A DNA stretch of 64,000 nt from positions 18,007 through 82,006 of the forward strand of contig CAZDXB010000014.1 in NCBI GenBank assembly GCA_964509335.1, written 5' to 3'. This document shows, piece by piece, positions 8,225 through 17,276 of this stretch. The position numbers and the translations under genes were made by a program. Within the stretch, counting starts at the first letter, position 1; every line of letters begins with the position of its first letter. The notes under the pieces were generated by a model. That model saw only the letters and a program-made list of their open reading frames with translations, made no database searches and had not been told where the DNA came from. Source of the stretch: CAZDXB01 sp964509335 (lineage in GTDB: Bacteria; Bacteroidota; Ignavibacteria; Kapaibacteriales; UBA2268).

Positions 8225-9535
8225 TCACTTCCTCTTCTTAACGTCTCGAACGGTTAAATATATCATCCCGCCGCCAAAGATAAGCAAATAAACGGCGTTC
8301 ATATGACGGTACTCGTATTGAATAAGTCCGACAGACAGAATTTTATAAATCAACATTCCGGCGACTACGGCTAAAGTCGCTCTGAAACGTTGGTCTTTCA
8401 TTTTAAAGAAGCTCGCGAAAAATATCATTAACGCCGCTAAAAAGATTATCGCGAAAGCTCCTTGAATAGCTTTTTCAACGGCTATAGGAAAAGAGCTTTT
8501 AAAAGGCAAATCCAATACGTATTTCAATTTATCCTCTTTCCCGCCGCGTTTCGCCAATTCCTCCTCGATTTCCAATCGCCTATCGACGCCGATAAAGAAG
8601 TTGGCGTATTCGCCCGTGTAAACTCCGCCGGTAAAAGCCTTCGCAATATTCCTCGCTACTTTTTTTGTATAAGCCCAAGGATATTCGGCGATGTTCTCTT
8701 TTGCTTTACTTCGAAAATACGCGTCGGCTTTCGGCGAATAAGGATTGTCGAATTTCTCTCTTTCCGCTATATCGTAAGCTGTTTTGTCTAACGGAACGAT
8801 TCCCCAAGGATTGTCGGGCGCCTGACCTAAGCTAATATAAAACACCGCGCCGCCGTTTGTCGAAACAAATTTGAACTCGCCGTTATGATTATAATAACGA
8901 ATCGCCCAAGGCAATAGAAAAATCAATTGAATAGCGAAAACCGCCAAGCAAGCGCTAACGAGCGTTTTCCTCCTATTTTTAAACCTCGGCAGAACGACCA
9001 AAAGGATTAAAAACAAGGGCAGAAAAAAGTATTCCGAACGAAAATTTGCCAAGACTCCGAAAACAATACCCGAAATAAGTATATCTTTCCAACTTCGCGA
9101 ATCCAAATAACGAATGAAGTAGTAAGCGTAGAATATTAAAAGAGAACCGACTACTGCGTCGGGCCACTTAACGGACATCAGAGCGATAAACGGCAAAAAC
9201 AAAAGAATATGCCAGTATCGCGGAGTTAGGTCGAACATCTTGTAAAATATTGAAATCGAGAACAGACACAACAAGAATTGCGCTATTAAAACCAGATAAT
9301 CTTGCAATCCCAAAACGCCGACCAAAAAATTATAGCCCCACATAGGATAAAACAAAGTCCCGCCGCCTAATTCCTCGCAATTATATCCTTCGCCGGTAAA
9401 TAAGCTCTCGGCTATAGGCTTAAAGATATTCTCGTAAGTCCCTTGTTGGTTAACGTGCGCTCTGTTCAGTATGAACATCGCCGCGGCAAAAATAATTAGA
9501 GCCGTCCAAAAATATATATTTCTTTTTTTCGTCAT
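8225..9535 (-). CDS. Polytopic membrane protein, GT39-like (GT-C fold) glycosyltransferase candidate
   Basis: A 436-residue inner-membrane protein with about ten hydrophobic segments. The first follows directly after a short KKR start, then comes a ~45-residue loop (residues 27-70) containing FTGEGYNCEE, then closely spaced helices. A long soluble stretch at residues ~225-340 (VSTNGGAVFYISLGQAPDNP onward) lies before the last helices. This layout resembles the PMT/ArnT-like GT39 family that transfers sugars from lipid carriers in the periplasm, but I see no decisive catalytic motif, so this is a fold-level guess. No clear ribosome-binding site precedes the ATG. It is a single gene with no partner that would reveal the sugar or acceptor. 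Confidence 0.55.
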   Translation of the reverse strand: MTKKRNIYFWTALIIFAAAMFILNRAHVNQQGTYENIFKPIAESLFTGEGYNCEELGGGTLFYPMWGYNFLVGVLGLQDYLVLIAQFLLCLFSISIFYKMFDLTPRYWHILLFLPFIALMSVKWPDAVVGSLLIFYAYYFIRYLDSRSWKDILISGIVFGVLANFRSEYFFLPLFLILLVVLPRFKNRRKTLVSACLAVFAIQLIFLLPWAIRYYNHNGEFKFVSTNGGAVFYISLGQAPDNPWGIVPLDKTAYDIAEREKFDNPYSPKADAYFRSKAKENIAEYPWAYTKKVARNIAKAFTGGVYTGEYANFFIGVDRRLEIEEELAKRGGKEDKLKYVLDLPFKSSFPIAVEKAIQGAFAIIFLAALMIFFASFFKMKDQRFRATLAVVAGMLIYKILSVGLIQYEYRHMNAVYLLIFGGGMIYLTVRDVKKRK

Positions 9536-9574
9536 ACCACAAAAATAAAACTTTATTTATTTAAAATAAAGAGT

Positions 9575-9582
9575 TATATTTG
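9575..9582 (+). promoter_or_regulatory. Possible Bacteroidota-type -7 element (TATATTTG)
   Basis: TATATTTG fits the TAnnTTTG -7 consensus of Bacteroidota sigma factors and lies 112 bases upstream of the RRM gene. The matching -33 TTTG is not clear. A plausible long 5' leader would follow, as is common for cold-shock-type RRM genes. This is a pattern match only. Confidence 0.35.
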
Positions 9583-9694
9583 AATAAGTTTTAAAATTAG
9601 TTTTGAAAGGATTTTATCGAACAGACTTCATACAAGAACTGCTTTTCTATAAAGCATACATTTCATTTTTTGTTTAATCATAGGGTTTTTTATT

Positions 9695-9958
9695 ATGAAC
9701 ATTTACGTAGGTAACTTGCCTTGGGAGACCGAGGAAGCTGAACTCCAAGCTTTATTCGAGAATTATGGAGAAGTTGAATCAGTAAAATTAATTTACGACC
9801 GCAACACGGGAAGAATGAGAGGATTTGGATTCGTTGAGATGGAAGACGAAGGAGCGGAAAAAGCTGTTGAGGAATTGAACGAGCAAGAATTCAACGGTCG
9901 TCAATTGAGAGTCAACAAAGCAAAGGAAAAGAAAAGAGGACCGAGAAGAGATTTCTAG
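9695..9958 (+). CDS. RRM-domain RNA-binding protein
   Basis: An 87-residue single RNA-recognition-motif protein. RNP2 is IYVGNL at residues 3-8 and RNP1 is RGFGFVEM around residues 42-49, with the aromatic residues that stack on RNA bases in place. A basic tail (KAKEKKRGPRRDF) follows. Small proteins of this type in cyanobacteria and Bacteroidota bind single-stranded RNA and often respond to cold or stress; the target is unknown. The gene stands alone between a leader and a strong terminator. Confidence 0.93.
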   Translation: MNIYVGNLPWETEEAELQALFENYGEVESVKLIYDRNTGRMRGFGFVEMEDEGAEKAVEELNEQEFNGRQLRVNKAKEKKRGPRRDF

Positions 9959-10005
9959 ATTGGACGGATTCTAAACTATTTCGAAGCTATTGATTCTAGT
10001 CTTAT

Positions 10006-10034
10006 AAGGCGTCCCAGTTAGGGACGCCTTTTTT
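10006..10034 (+). terminator. Rho-independent terminator after the RRM gene
   Basis: AAGGCGTCCC and GGGACGCCTT form a 10-bp GC-rich stem with loop AGTTA, followed by a run of T. It lies about 50 bases after the RRM stop codon. Confidence 0.93.
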
Positions 10035-10114
10035 ATATGTTATTTGTTTCGATTTCAGAAATTCAGTTCTTATTTATCTCATTAATATTTAAATTTGCGG
10101 AAAAAGGAACGTTA

Positions 10115-10627
10115 ATGAGAAAAGCGATTATATCGGCGGCTATAGTTTTACTTTTATGCTTGTTCTCTTGCGGAGAAGGCCTATCTCCCACCAGCGAAGA
10201 CCAAAGCGACGCGCCGAAAGAATCCTATATTCACGGCTCTGTCTATTACAAAGGCGGCGAGGAAAGCTTCCCCGATTCCGTGTTCGGAATATTCGTCGCG
10301 GCTTTTAAAACTATGCCCACCGACAGCTCCGGCATAATCGAAGAGTTAATGTCGGGCAACGCTTACTTCAATCTCAACTCTCTGCCTTATCCGGCGGACA
10401 GCTCCGTTTTTTCACTCGAAATCCCCGACCCGCCAACGACTCTGGAATACATAATACTTTCGATGCAATACGACTCAAGCTCCATCGAAGCGCAAAGAGT
10501 TATCGGCGTTTATACCGAATCCGGAGACAATACAAAACCGTCCGCTCTAAAAATTGAGCGAGACACTTCATATAATATTACAATATACGTCGATTTCGAT
10601 AATCTGCCCCCACAACCTTTTGATTGA
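10115..10627 (+). CDS. Lipoprotein of unknown function, partner of the TonB receptor
   Basis: A 170-residue protein. The chosen ATG follows AAAAGGAA and opens MRKAIISAAIVLLLCLFSCG, a clear lipoprotein signal with Cys at residue 19. An in-frame start 26 codons upstream would place a second hydrophobic stretch before the signal and overlap the terminator, so I rejected it. The mature part is acidic and Ser/Pro-rich and begins the folded region at SYIHGSVYYKGG, which suggests a beta-sandwich. It lies directly upstream of the TonB-dependent receptor and almost touches it, so it probably sits in the outer membrane and works with that receptor. No family is recognised. Confidence 0.75.
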   Translation: MRKAIISAAIVLLLCLFSCGEGLSPTSEDQSDAPKESYIHGSVYYKGGEESFPDSVFGIFVAAFKTMPTDSSGIIEELMSGNAYFNLNSLPYPADSSVFSLEIPDPPTTLEYIILSMQYDSSSIEAQRVIGVYTESGDNTKPSALKIERDTSYNITIYVDFDNLPPQPFD

Positions 10628-10632
10628 CGATT

Positions 10633-12831
10633 ATGAGAATATATAAAATCATATCGCTGATAATTCTGATTCCGTTTCTCGCCGGAGCGGCTTATTCCTC
10701 GACAATTAAGGGAAAGGTATTCGACAAATCGAACGGTAAGCCTCTGCGAGGAGCGTCCGTCGCCGTTCTGAATACGTCGTTAGGAGCCGTTACCGATAGC
10801 TACGGCGCTTTCGCAATAGAGGATTTGCCCGCAGGCGCTTACAAATTAAAAATCTCGATGATAGGCTACGAAAAGAAAATCAAAACAATCAAGCTCGACG
10901 CAAACAAAACATACTCGATTGAAATTTATATAAAAGAAAAAGCTTTCCTGTCGAAAGGCGTAATTGTATCGGCGAACAAAAGATTACAGTCGGCGCAGGA
11001 AGTCCCGATTTCCGCCTCCACAATTGAAAAACAAGAACTAACCGCTAAAAACCTCACGTCGATAGACCAAGCTCTATCTTATATTCCCAGCGTGAAAGTC
11101 AACAGCGGACAAGTCGATATAAGAGGCTCCTCGGGATTAGCTTACGGATTAGGCTCTCGCGTCTCGTTCCTTCTGGACGGTTTCCCTTTGCTGTCGGGCG
11201 ACCAAGGCGACATCAAATTCGACGTTATCCCGATTTTCAACGTCGAAAGAATAGAAATCGTTAAAGGAGCCGGCTCGGCTCTCTACGGTTCGGCGGCTTT
11301 AGGCGGCGTAATAAACGTAGTTACCGAAAAGCCGAAGCCCGAAGGGAATTTCAAAACGCGAACCTACATAGGCGGCTACGCGAACACAAAATACGACGAA
11401 TGGAACTACTCCGACGAAGCCCGACTTATCAAGGGAATCGAATCGAGTTATTCCAAAAAATACGACAAATTCGGTTTTCTGGTTTCCGGAGCTTACAAAC
11501 GAGACGACGGCTACAGAAAATTCGACGACAACATTGAAGGAAAATTCTTCGCAAAAGGAGTTTACGATTTCGACCATAAGAATAAATTATCAGTAACGGG
11601 AATAGTCGCTTCTAGCGACAGAGCCGACTGGGTTTACTGGCGAAATCTCGACAGCGCGACAATTCCGCCCGCCGGAACTAATTTAAAAGCCAGAATTCGC
11701 TCCCAAAAATACTCGTCCATCGTTCAATATAAAACTATTTTTTCCGAAAACGACTTCCTCGACTTCAAAGTAGGCTTATACAAAACCAACTTCTCGAATA
11801 ATTTGGAAAAGGAGCATCCCGACAAAAGAAAGTCGTTTTCCAACTCCCTTAACGGCGAAGTCCAATTAAATAAAAAGATACTCCGCCATACGCTATTAAC
11901 GAGCGGCTTAAACTTCGTTTATAACGCTGTGGACGCCAATCTTTACGGCGAAAGACACCAAAGCGTTTACGCTTTATATTCCCAAGCGGAAACCTCGATA
12001 TTGGAGCGATTAACCGTTACCGCCGGGTCGAGAGCCGATTACGAAAAAACGGTCGATTGCGAGGAAAACTTCCAGCTTTCCCCGAAAATCGGCGCGTCAT
12101 ATAAAACCGACCTCGGCGCGGTCTTCCGAGCCTCCGCCGGCGGCGGCTTCCGAACGGCTACCATAGCCGAACGATTCGCTTCAGTTAACTTCGGTCCCTT
12201 TAAAGTCGAGTCTAATCTAAATATCAATCCCGAAGAAAGCTACTCTTACGAAGCGGGAGTCAACTGGAAATTCGCGCTGGAAAAATCGACGTTTGTTATC
12301 GACTTCGCCGCTTTTCAAAACGATATGTTCGATATGATAGAACCGACATTCGTCGAAAGCGGCGGCTCTACTTACATCAAATTCAAAAACGTATCGAGAG
12401 CGCGAATAAGAGGCGTAGAACTCAATATAAAGTCCTATTTATTCGACTACGTCGGACTTCAAAGCGCGATTACTCTAATGGAGCCGGAAAATTTAAAATT
12501 GAACAAAACGCTCAAGTACCGCTCGAAGATTCTTTGGTATAACAAAATAAAAATCCCCTTTAGCTTTTTCGACTTAGAGTTCGACTACAGATTCCTCAGC
12601 GAACCTGAAGAAATAGACCTAATCTTAAACGCGTTCATAGAGGACGCTTCCGCTAACGTAAACGCTCACGTCCTCGACGCCAGAGTTATATTCGATTTAA
12701 CGGAAGTTACCCCATTCCCGCTAAAAATTACGCTTAACTCGAAAAATCTACTAGATTATTACTACGTTGAATACCCGGGGAATTTAGCTCCGACGCGCAG
12801 CGTAACGCTACAAGCGACGGTGTCGTATTAG
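10633..12831 (+). CDS. TonB-dependent receptor with N-terminal carboxypeptidase-regulatory-like domain
   Basis: A 732-residue outer-membrane active transporter. A signal peptide (to about residue 22) is followed by a CarboxypepD_reg-like domain (TIKGKVFDKSNGKPLRGASV to about residue 105). Next comes the plug with VKVNSGQVDIRGSSG and IEIVKGAGSALYGSAALGG, both classic plug signatures, then the beta-barrel, which ends ...SVTLQATVSY with a C-terminal aromatic. This domain order is typical of Bacteroidota. The substrate (siderophore, cobalamin or glycan) cannot be told; no SusD is present. I chose ATG; a TTG three codons earlier overlaps the lipoprotein stop and is an alternative. The gene converges on the LEA2-like gene with a 2-base gap. 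Confidence 0.93.
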   Translation: MRIYKIISLIILIPFLAGAAYSSTIKGKVFDKSNGKPLRGASVAVLNTSLGAVTDSYGAFAIEDLPAGAYKLKISMIGYEKKIKTIKLDANKTYSIEIYIKEKAFLSKGVIVSANKRLQSAQEVPISASTIEKQELTAKNLTSIDQALSYIPSVKVNSGQVDIRGSSGLAYGLGSRVSFLLDGFPLLSGDQGDIKFDVIPIFNVERIEIVKGAGSALYGSAALGGVINVVTEKPKPEGNFKTRTYIGGYANTKYDEWNYSDEARLIKGIESSYSKKYDKFGFLVSGAYKRDDGYRKFDDNIEGKFFAKGVYDFDHKNKLSVTGIVASSDRADWVYWRNLDSATIPPAGTNLKARIRSQKYSSIVQYKTIFSENDFLDFKVGLYKTNFSNNLEKEHPDKRKSFSNSLNGEVQLNKKILRHTLLTSGLNFVYNAVDANLYGERHQSVYALYSQAETSILERLTVTAGSRADYEKTVDCEENFQLSPKIGASYKTDLGAVFRASAGGGFRTATIAERFASVNFGPFKVESNLNINPEESYSYEAGVNWKFALEKSTFVIDFAAFQNDMFDMIEPTFVESGGSTYIKFKNVSRARIRGVELNIKSYLFDYVGLQSAITLMEPENLKLNKTLKYRSKILWYNKIKIPFSFFDLEFDYRFLSEPEEIDLILNAFIEDASANVNAHVLDARVIFDLTEVTPFPLKITLNSKNLLDYYYVEYPGNLAPTRSVTLQATVSY

Positions 12832-12833
12832 AC

Positions 12834-13466
12834 TTACTTAGACCTGAACTCTTTATCAATCACGTCTATTCTGCCCGGATAATTTATCGGGCCGAACTGG
12901 GTTTTCACCGAAGGCTTAATATCTAGACGCAACCGAGAAGTATTATCGCCGACGCCGCCCAACGCCAACGCTAATTTTAAAACGTCTTCGTAGCGCTTGC
13001 CGCCGAAAAACTTGTATATATCTAAATTCACTCCGATTGGAATAATCTCCGTTTCGCCGGTTCCGGGTATAGTTACGTCCTTTGTTACGGTTCCCGAAAC
13101 GGTTAACTTATCGTCGATAAAGAGCCGCCAATCAATATTAGTTATCGTCGAAGAAACGCTTTTCTTGCCAGACTGTCTATCTTCGGGATTTCTCGCCGCT
13201 AAATTCAAAACGAAACTAACGGGCATTTCTTTGGAGTTGAATAATCTCAAAAGCTTCGCTCCTTCCGTCATCGAAAAGTCCGAAACGGAGTTTTTGCCGC
13301 TGAAACTAATATTTTTCAGCCTGAAATCTTTTACGCTCTGCAACTTAAACTCGACTTTTTGAAGATTCGAGTAAGTCTGACTCAACTTTTTCAAATCAGC
13401 GCAACCGGCTAAAACAAGAATCGCAAATACCGCGCTTGAAAAACAAAACGTTATCTTCCGAGTCAT
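12834..13466 (-). CDS. Lipoprotein with LEA2/WHy-type domain
   Basis: A 210-residue protein. The ATG, preceded by AAGGATAG, opens MTRKITFCFSSAVFAILVLAGC with a lipobox (LAGC). The rest resembles the LEA type 2 (water stress and hypersensitive response) beta-sandwich: FKLQSVKDFRLKNISFSG, then NLAARNPE and NIDWRLFIDDKLTVSGTV, the place where LEA2 proteins carry the conserved NPN...Y...L pattern, and a polar C-terminus. Such lipoproteins are linked to desiccation or envelope stress, but their role is not proven. The family assignment rests on motif similarity only. A terminator for the upstream regulator gene separates it from the rest of the leftward group. Confidence 0.65.
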   Translation of the reverse strand: MTRKITFCFSSAVFAILVLAGCADLKKLSQTYSNLQKVEFKLQSVKDFRLKNISFSGKNSVSDFSMTEGAKLLRLFNSKEMPVSFVLNLAARNPEDRQSGKKSVSSTITNIDWRLFIDDKLTVSGTVTKDVTIPGTGETEIIPIGVNLDIYKFFGGKRYEDVLKLALALGGVGDNTSRLRLDIKPSVKTQFGPINYPGRIDVIDKEFRSK

Positions 13467-13497
13467 ATTTCTATCCTTATTCGTAAACAAATTCAAA

Positions 13498-13530
13498 ATA
13501 AAAAAGCCCGCCAAAATAGAGACGGGCTTT
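13498..13530 (-). terminator. Rho-independent terminator after the CheY-like gene
   Basis: On the reverse strand AAAGCCCG pairs with CGGGCTTT around a 12-base loop, followed by a T-tract. It lies 25 bases after the stop of the response-regulator gene and upstream of the LEA2-like lipoprotein, so the two are probably separate transcripts. Confidence 0.85.
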
Positions 13531-13554
13531 ATTAAAAAGTTATTTCATATATTT

Positions 13555-14019
13555 TTACAATCCAGCTTCTTTCAAAATATCGTCCGCCGTTTTGCCGGAC
13601 TCTTTTTCAACCGCTTCGCTCAAAACTTTATTCTTCTTGGTAAGAATATTTAAAGACGACAACAAATCTACCTTAGCAATCAACAATTTCTCTTCGATTG
13701 GTTTGCTTAAAAAGTCGTCAGCGCCGGCTTCTATAGATTTAATCTGGTTGGCTACGTCGTTAAGAGCGGTAACAATCACCACCGGTACATTCTTTGTTTT
13801 GTCTTGGCTTTTCAACTTCTTTACGGTTTCGTAACCGTCCAGCCGAGGCATCATTACGTCTAAAACGATAGCGTCGGGAAGTTTCTGCTCGACTTTTTCC
13901 AAGCAATCGATTCCGTCGTAAGCTTCCTTTGCTTCATACTTGTTCGCCTCTAAATATCTGCGTAAAAGTTTAGTGGTAATCCGGTTATCGTCAACAACTA
14001 AAATGAATGGCTTTTCCAT
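13555..14019 (-). CDS. Stand-alone response regulator (CheY-like receiver)
   Basis: A 154-residue receiver-domain protein. The acidic pair is VVDDNR at residues 8-13, the phospho-acceptor lies in AIVLDVMMPRLDG, the Thr switch in VVIVTAL, and the conserved Lys in DDFLSKPIEE. There is no output domain, only a ~30-residue helical tail, so it signals by protein contact. The ATG has AAAGGG at a good distance; a TTG two codons earlier is less likely. No histidine kinase is encoded nearby, so its partner is unknown. Confidence 0.92.
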   Translation of the reverse strand: MEKPFILVVDDNRITTKLLRRYLEANKYEAKEAYDGIDCLEKVEQKLPDAIVLDVMMPRLDGYETVKKLKSQDKTKNVPVVIVTALNDVANQIKSIEAGADDFLSKPIEEKLLIAKVDLLSSLNILTKKNKVLSEAVEKESGKTADDILKEAGL

Positions 14020-14154
14020 AATCAACCCTTTTTGTTTTTATATTCTTTCTTTTTTTCAATTCTTACAAGAAATAAATTATTTTCCTTAATAAACATTAAT
14101 CAATTTAAAAAAAATTGAAATTAGTTCCAAAAACAAACTTTTTTCTTCGTTGAC

Positions 14155-14571
14155 TTAAGCGGCTTGATTGAAAGAATTCATCAAATCCATACCGTCGGTA
14201 AAGAACATTGCCAGAACGTATATGTTGAGGATAACGCCCAAAGCAAGCAATATAATGCCGATTATAGCGGCAATCTTGAAAATATAAAGAAATCTCTCTT
14301 GCCTTTCAACAGCCGAAGTTAATATTGACATATCTTTTGATTGCGAGTATGCTTTATAATAATCCGAAGATTCTCGCATTCTCATTCCGGCAAAGATAAT
14401 AGGTATTCCCACAACCGCGCCGATAATCGACAAGCAAGATAGAATGCCGTATATAACCGCTATTACTCCGAGAAAATTCATATCTTTTCCCATCTTGTAA
14501 ACAAGCGTAGGAAAATCAATGGTTCTTCCCGCCGATTGTTCCGATTGCGTATTTGAGTTTTCTTCGTTCAT
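14155..14571 (-). CDS. Small membrane protein with two hydrophobic hairpins (DUF5362-like)
   Basis: A 138-residue inner-membrane protein. The start is set by GGGGAG nine bases upstream and gives MNEENSNTQSEQ, a polar N-tail. Hydrophobic segments lie near residues 33-60 (LGVIAVIYGILSCLSIIGAV) and 98-125. A soluble stretch between them (AGMRMRESSDYYKAYSQSKD) carries the amphipathic sequence typical of the DUF5362 family in Bacteroidota. That family assignment is tentative and the function unknown. It follows the NarL-type regulator by 28 bases and is probably cotranscribed with it. Confidence 0.6.
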   Translation of the reverse strand: MNEENSNTQSEQSAGRTIDFPTLVYKMGKDMNFLGVIAVIYGILSCLSIIGAVVGIPIIFAGMRMRESSDYYKAYSQSKDMSILTSAVERQERFLYIFKIAAIIGIILLALGVILNIYVLAMFFTDGMDLMNSFNQAA

Positions 14572-14599
14572 AATAAACTCCCCTTTAGTTAGCAATAAT

Positions 14600-15256
14600 C
14601 TATTTAGTTTTTCCAGTTAAGGCGTATCTGACTAATTCGGCGGCGTTTTTTACGCCGAGCTTGCCCATAATATTCGCTCTGTGAGTCTGGACGGTTCTAA
14701 CGCTGATTTTTAACTTATCGGCAATCTGAGGACTCGTCATTCCGTCGGCGACTAAATTCAAAATTTCCTGCTCTCTTTTTGTAATTACTATTGATTCTTT
14801 GTCCTCTTCGCGATAATTCATATATTTTTTCTGCAATATGTTGATTACCGATTTCGTAAAAACTCTTTCGCCGTCCATTACTTTATGTATTGCTCCAACT
14901 AGCTCCGAAGCGCCGATATCTTTAGAAAGATACCCTTCGGCGCCGGCGTCCAACGCCCTCTCAATGTGATGAGAGTCCTCGAACGCCGTTAAAATAACGC
15001 ACAACACGTCGGAATTTTTAGTCCTGATTATCTCCGTCGCCTCAATTCCGTCCATTCTCGGCATAAATATATCCAAAATAGCTATGTCGGGTTTGTAATA
15101 CTCGGCTTGGTCAACGGCGTCTAAACCGCTGCCCGCTTCGCTTAATACAGTAATAGTTTTGTCGATTGAAAGAAGCCGTTTCAAACCCGCTCGCACGACT
15201 TCGTGGTCGTCCGCCAAAATCAATTTTATTTCTTTCTCTTCTCCGTATGCAAACAT
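14600..15256 (-). CDS. NarL/LuxR-family response regulator
   Basis: A 218-residue two-component regulator. The N-terminal receiver has LILADDHEVVRAGLKRLL, the phospho-acceptor in IAILDIFMPRMDG near residue 62, and GAEGYLSKD with the conserved Lys. The C-terminal LuxR helix-turn-helix begins ITKREQEILNLVADGMTSPQ with recognition helix SVRTVQTHRANIMGKLGV. It binds DNA as a dimer when phosphorylated. The gene starts two bases after the stop of nadE, so it is almost certainly translated from the same message. No sensor kinase is visible. Confidence 0.95.
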   Translation of the reverse strand: MFAYGEEKEIKLILADDHEVVRAGLKRLLSIDKTITVLSEAGSGLDAVDQAEYYKPDIAILDIFMPRMDGIEATEIIRTKNSDVLCVILTAFEDSHHIERALDAGAEGYLSKDIGASELVGAIHKVMDGERVFTKSVINILQKKYMNYREEDKESIVITKREQEILNLVADGMTSPQIADKLKISVRTVQTHRANIMGKLGVKNAAELVRYALTGKTK

Positions 15257-15258
15257 AA

Positions 15259-17199
15259 TTATTCCAAATTATTCAACTCATTCAACCAAATTCGCGATTC
15301 AGCGTCGCTAGGCATTCGCCAATCCGCTCTGGGCGAAAGCGAAACGGCTCCTATCTTCACTCCGTCCGGCATACAAGACCGCTTGAACTGCGAGGCGAAA
15401 AATCTTTTATAAAAAACTTTGAGCCAACTGACAATTTCGTCCCTATCGTAATTATCTTGAAAAGCTTTCTCGGCAAACAACAATACTTTCTTCGGCGAAT
15501 ATTTCAATCTGATAACGTAATATAAAAAGAAATCGTGAAGCTCGTAGGGACCAATCTCCTTTTCCGTCTCTTGAAAAATTTCGCCTTCAGAATCCGAGGG
15601 AATAAGTTCCGGCGAAATAGGAGTCGATAAAATATCGTCTAATATCGAAGCCGTCTCTCCTTGGAATTTCTTCTCCTTCGCCCAGTTTATAATATACTTA
15701 ATCAAAGTTTTCGGAACGCCCGAATTTACGCCGTACATAGACAAATGGTCGCCGCCGTATGTGCTCCAGCCCAAGGCTATTTCCGATAAATCTCCGGTGC
15801 CTATTACAAGACCGCTGAATTTATTCGCTAAGTCCATTAAGATTTGAGTTCGTTCTCGCGCTTGAGCGTTTTCGTAAACTATGTCTTTCTCGTCGGGATT
15901 GTGATTAATATCTTTAAAATGAGCCGAAACGGAATCGGAAATCGGGATTATTCGTAAATCCGCTCCCAAAGCCTCGGCTAACTTCTCGGCGTTGTTTTTC
16001 GTTCGTGAACTAGTGCCGAGCCCCGGCATAGTAATCGCTTTGACGCCGTATCGGTCGTAACCTAATTTATCGAACGCCTCAACTGTTGCTATCAAAGCAA
16101 GCGTAGAATCCAGCCCGCCGGAAACGCCGACTACCGCGTTCTTAATGCCAATATATCTCAAACGTTTCGCTAATCCGGTCGCTTGCAGATTTAATATCTC
16201 GCCGCAAACCCTGTCCCGCTCGGTTTTACGCGAGGGAATAAAAGGACTCGGGGGAATTTCTCTTAATATCTCTTCCGACTTCAATTCGGAAAGCTTTACC
16301 GGAATTTCTCTATAAACTTTTTCGGGATAAGAACCGCCAAAAGAGTTATTATCGTATCTTTCGTATTTTATTCGCTCGAAGTCTATGTCCGCAAAAGTCA
16401 ATTGCCGTTCGAATCGCAACCTTTCAGACTCGGATAATATCTTCCCGTTTTCGGATATAATACAATGCCCCGAAAAAACGGCGTCGGTCGAAGACTCGTT
16501 CGGTCCGCAAGAAGCGAACGCGTAAGCGGAAAGACACCTCGCCGATTGCGACTCAACTAAATTTTTGCGATAATCAAGCTTGCTTAAATACTCGTCGCTC
16601 GCCGATAAATTCAATATAAGCTCCGCTCCAGCTAAAGCCAAATCAAGGCTCGGCGGTTTTACAGCCCATAAATCTTCGCAAATTTCCACGCCGAATGAAA
16701 AATTCGGCTCTCCTATATTATGAAACAGCAAATCCGCTCCGAATGGCACAAGCTCGCCGTTTATTTCTATTTTGTCGCTCGTTCTGTCGAAATCCGAAGA
16801 GAACCAGCGCTCCTCGTAATATTCTTTAGTATTGCAAAGGAATGTTTTCGGCGTAGCTCCGATTATCTTTCCCTCGGAAGCGACTACTCCGCAATTGAAT
16901 AGCTTGCCGCCCGCCGCCAGCGGCGCTCCCGCTACAATACATATTTTCAAATCCTTGGACGCTTCGGCAATTCTATCGAGCGCCCTAAGCGAGCTTTCCA
17001 ACAGCGCCGCTTGAAAAAACAAATCGCCGCAAGTATATCCGCTTAAGCTTAATTCGGGGAATAATACTATAGAACATTTTTTCGAGGCGGCTCCCTCCGC
17101 CGCTTCGATTACTTTATCGGCGTTATACTCGGGGTCGGCGACGCGCATTTCCGGCGACGACGCGCCAACCCTTACTAATCCGTATTCGTATAAATTCAT
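15259..17199 (-). CDS. nadE: Glutamine-dependent NAD(+) synthetase
   Basis: Cytoplasmic enzyme making NAD from nicotinate adenine dinucleotide, ATP and glutamine. At 646 residues it is the long two-domain form. The N-terminal nitrilase-type glutaminase has the Glu in VLFPELSLSGYTCG and the Cys nucleophile in FGVEICEDLW; the C-terminal ATP-pyrophosphatase has the P-loop VSGGLDSTLALIA and GTGDLSEIALGWSTYGGD. GAGG lies just before the ATG. It leads a leftward operon with the NarL-type regulator directly behind it, an unusual pairing. Confidence 0.96.
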   Translation of the reverse strand: MNLYEYGLVRVGASSPEMRVADPEYNADKVIEAAEGAASKKCSIVLFPELSLSGYTCGDLFFQAALLESSLRALDRIAEASKDLKICIVAGAPLAAGGKLFNCGVVASEGKIIGATPKTFLCNTKEYYEERWFSSDFDRTSDKIEINGELVPFGADLLFHNIGEPNFSFGVEICEDLWAVKPPSLDLALAGAELILNLSASDEYLSKLDYRKNLVESQSARCLSAYAFASCGPNESSTDAVFSGHCIISENGKILSESERLRFERQLTFADIDFERIKYERYDNNSFGGSYPEKVYREIPVKLSELKSEEILREIPPSPFIPSRKTERDRVCGEILNLQATGLAKRLRYIGIKNAVVGVSGGLDSTLALIATVEAFDKLGYDRYGVKAITMPGLGTSSRTKNNAEKLAEALGADLRIIPISDSVSAHFKDINHNPDEKDIVYENAQARERTQILMDLANKFSGLVIGTGDLSEIALGWSTYGGDHLSMYGVNSGVPKTLIKYIINWAKEKKFQGETASILDDILSTPISPELIPSDSEGEIFQETEKEIGPYELHDFFLYYVIRLKYSPKKVLLFAEKAFQDNYDRDEIVSWLKVFYKRFFASQFKRSCMPDGVKIGAVSLSPRADWRMPSDAESRIWLNELNNLE

Positions 17200-17276
17200 C
17201 TTCCTCTTCTAACTTAAATCTCTATCGACAATATAACCTAATCAAATATTATTCCAAACAACTATTTAGATTAACG

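Noticed and set aside
7726..8291. Several 60-85-codon frames between alaS and the membrane protein
   Set aside because: They translate the hairpin repeats (for example PSPALPLAKGGGFYC) and have no consistent start or homology.
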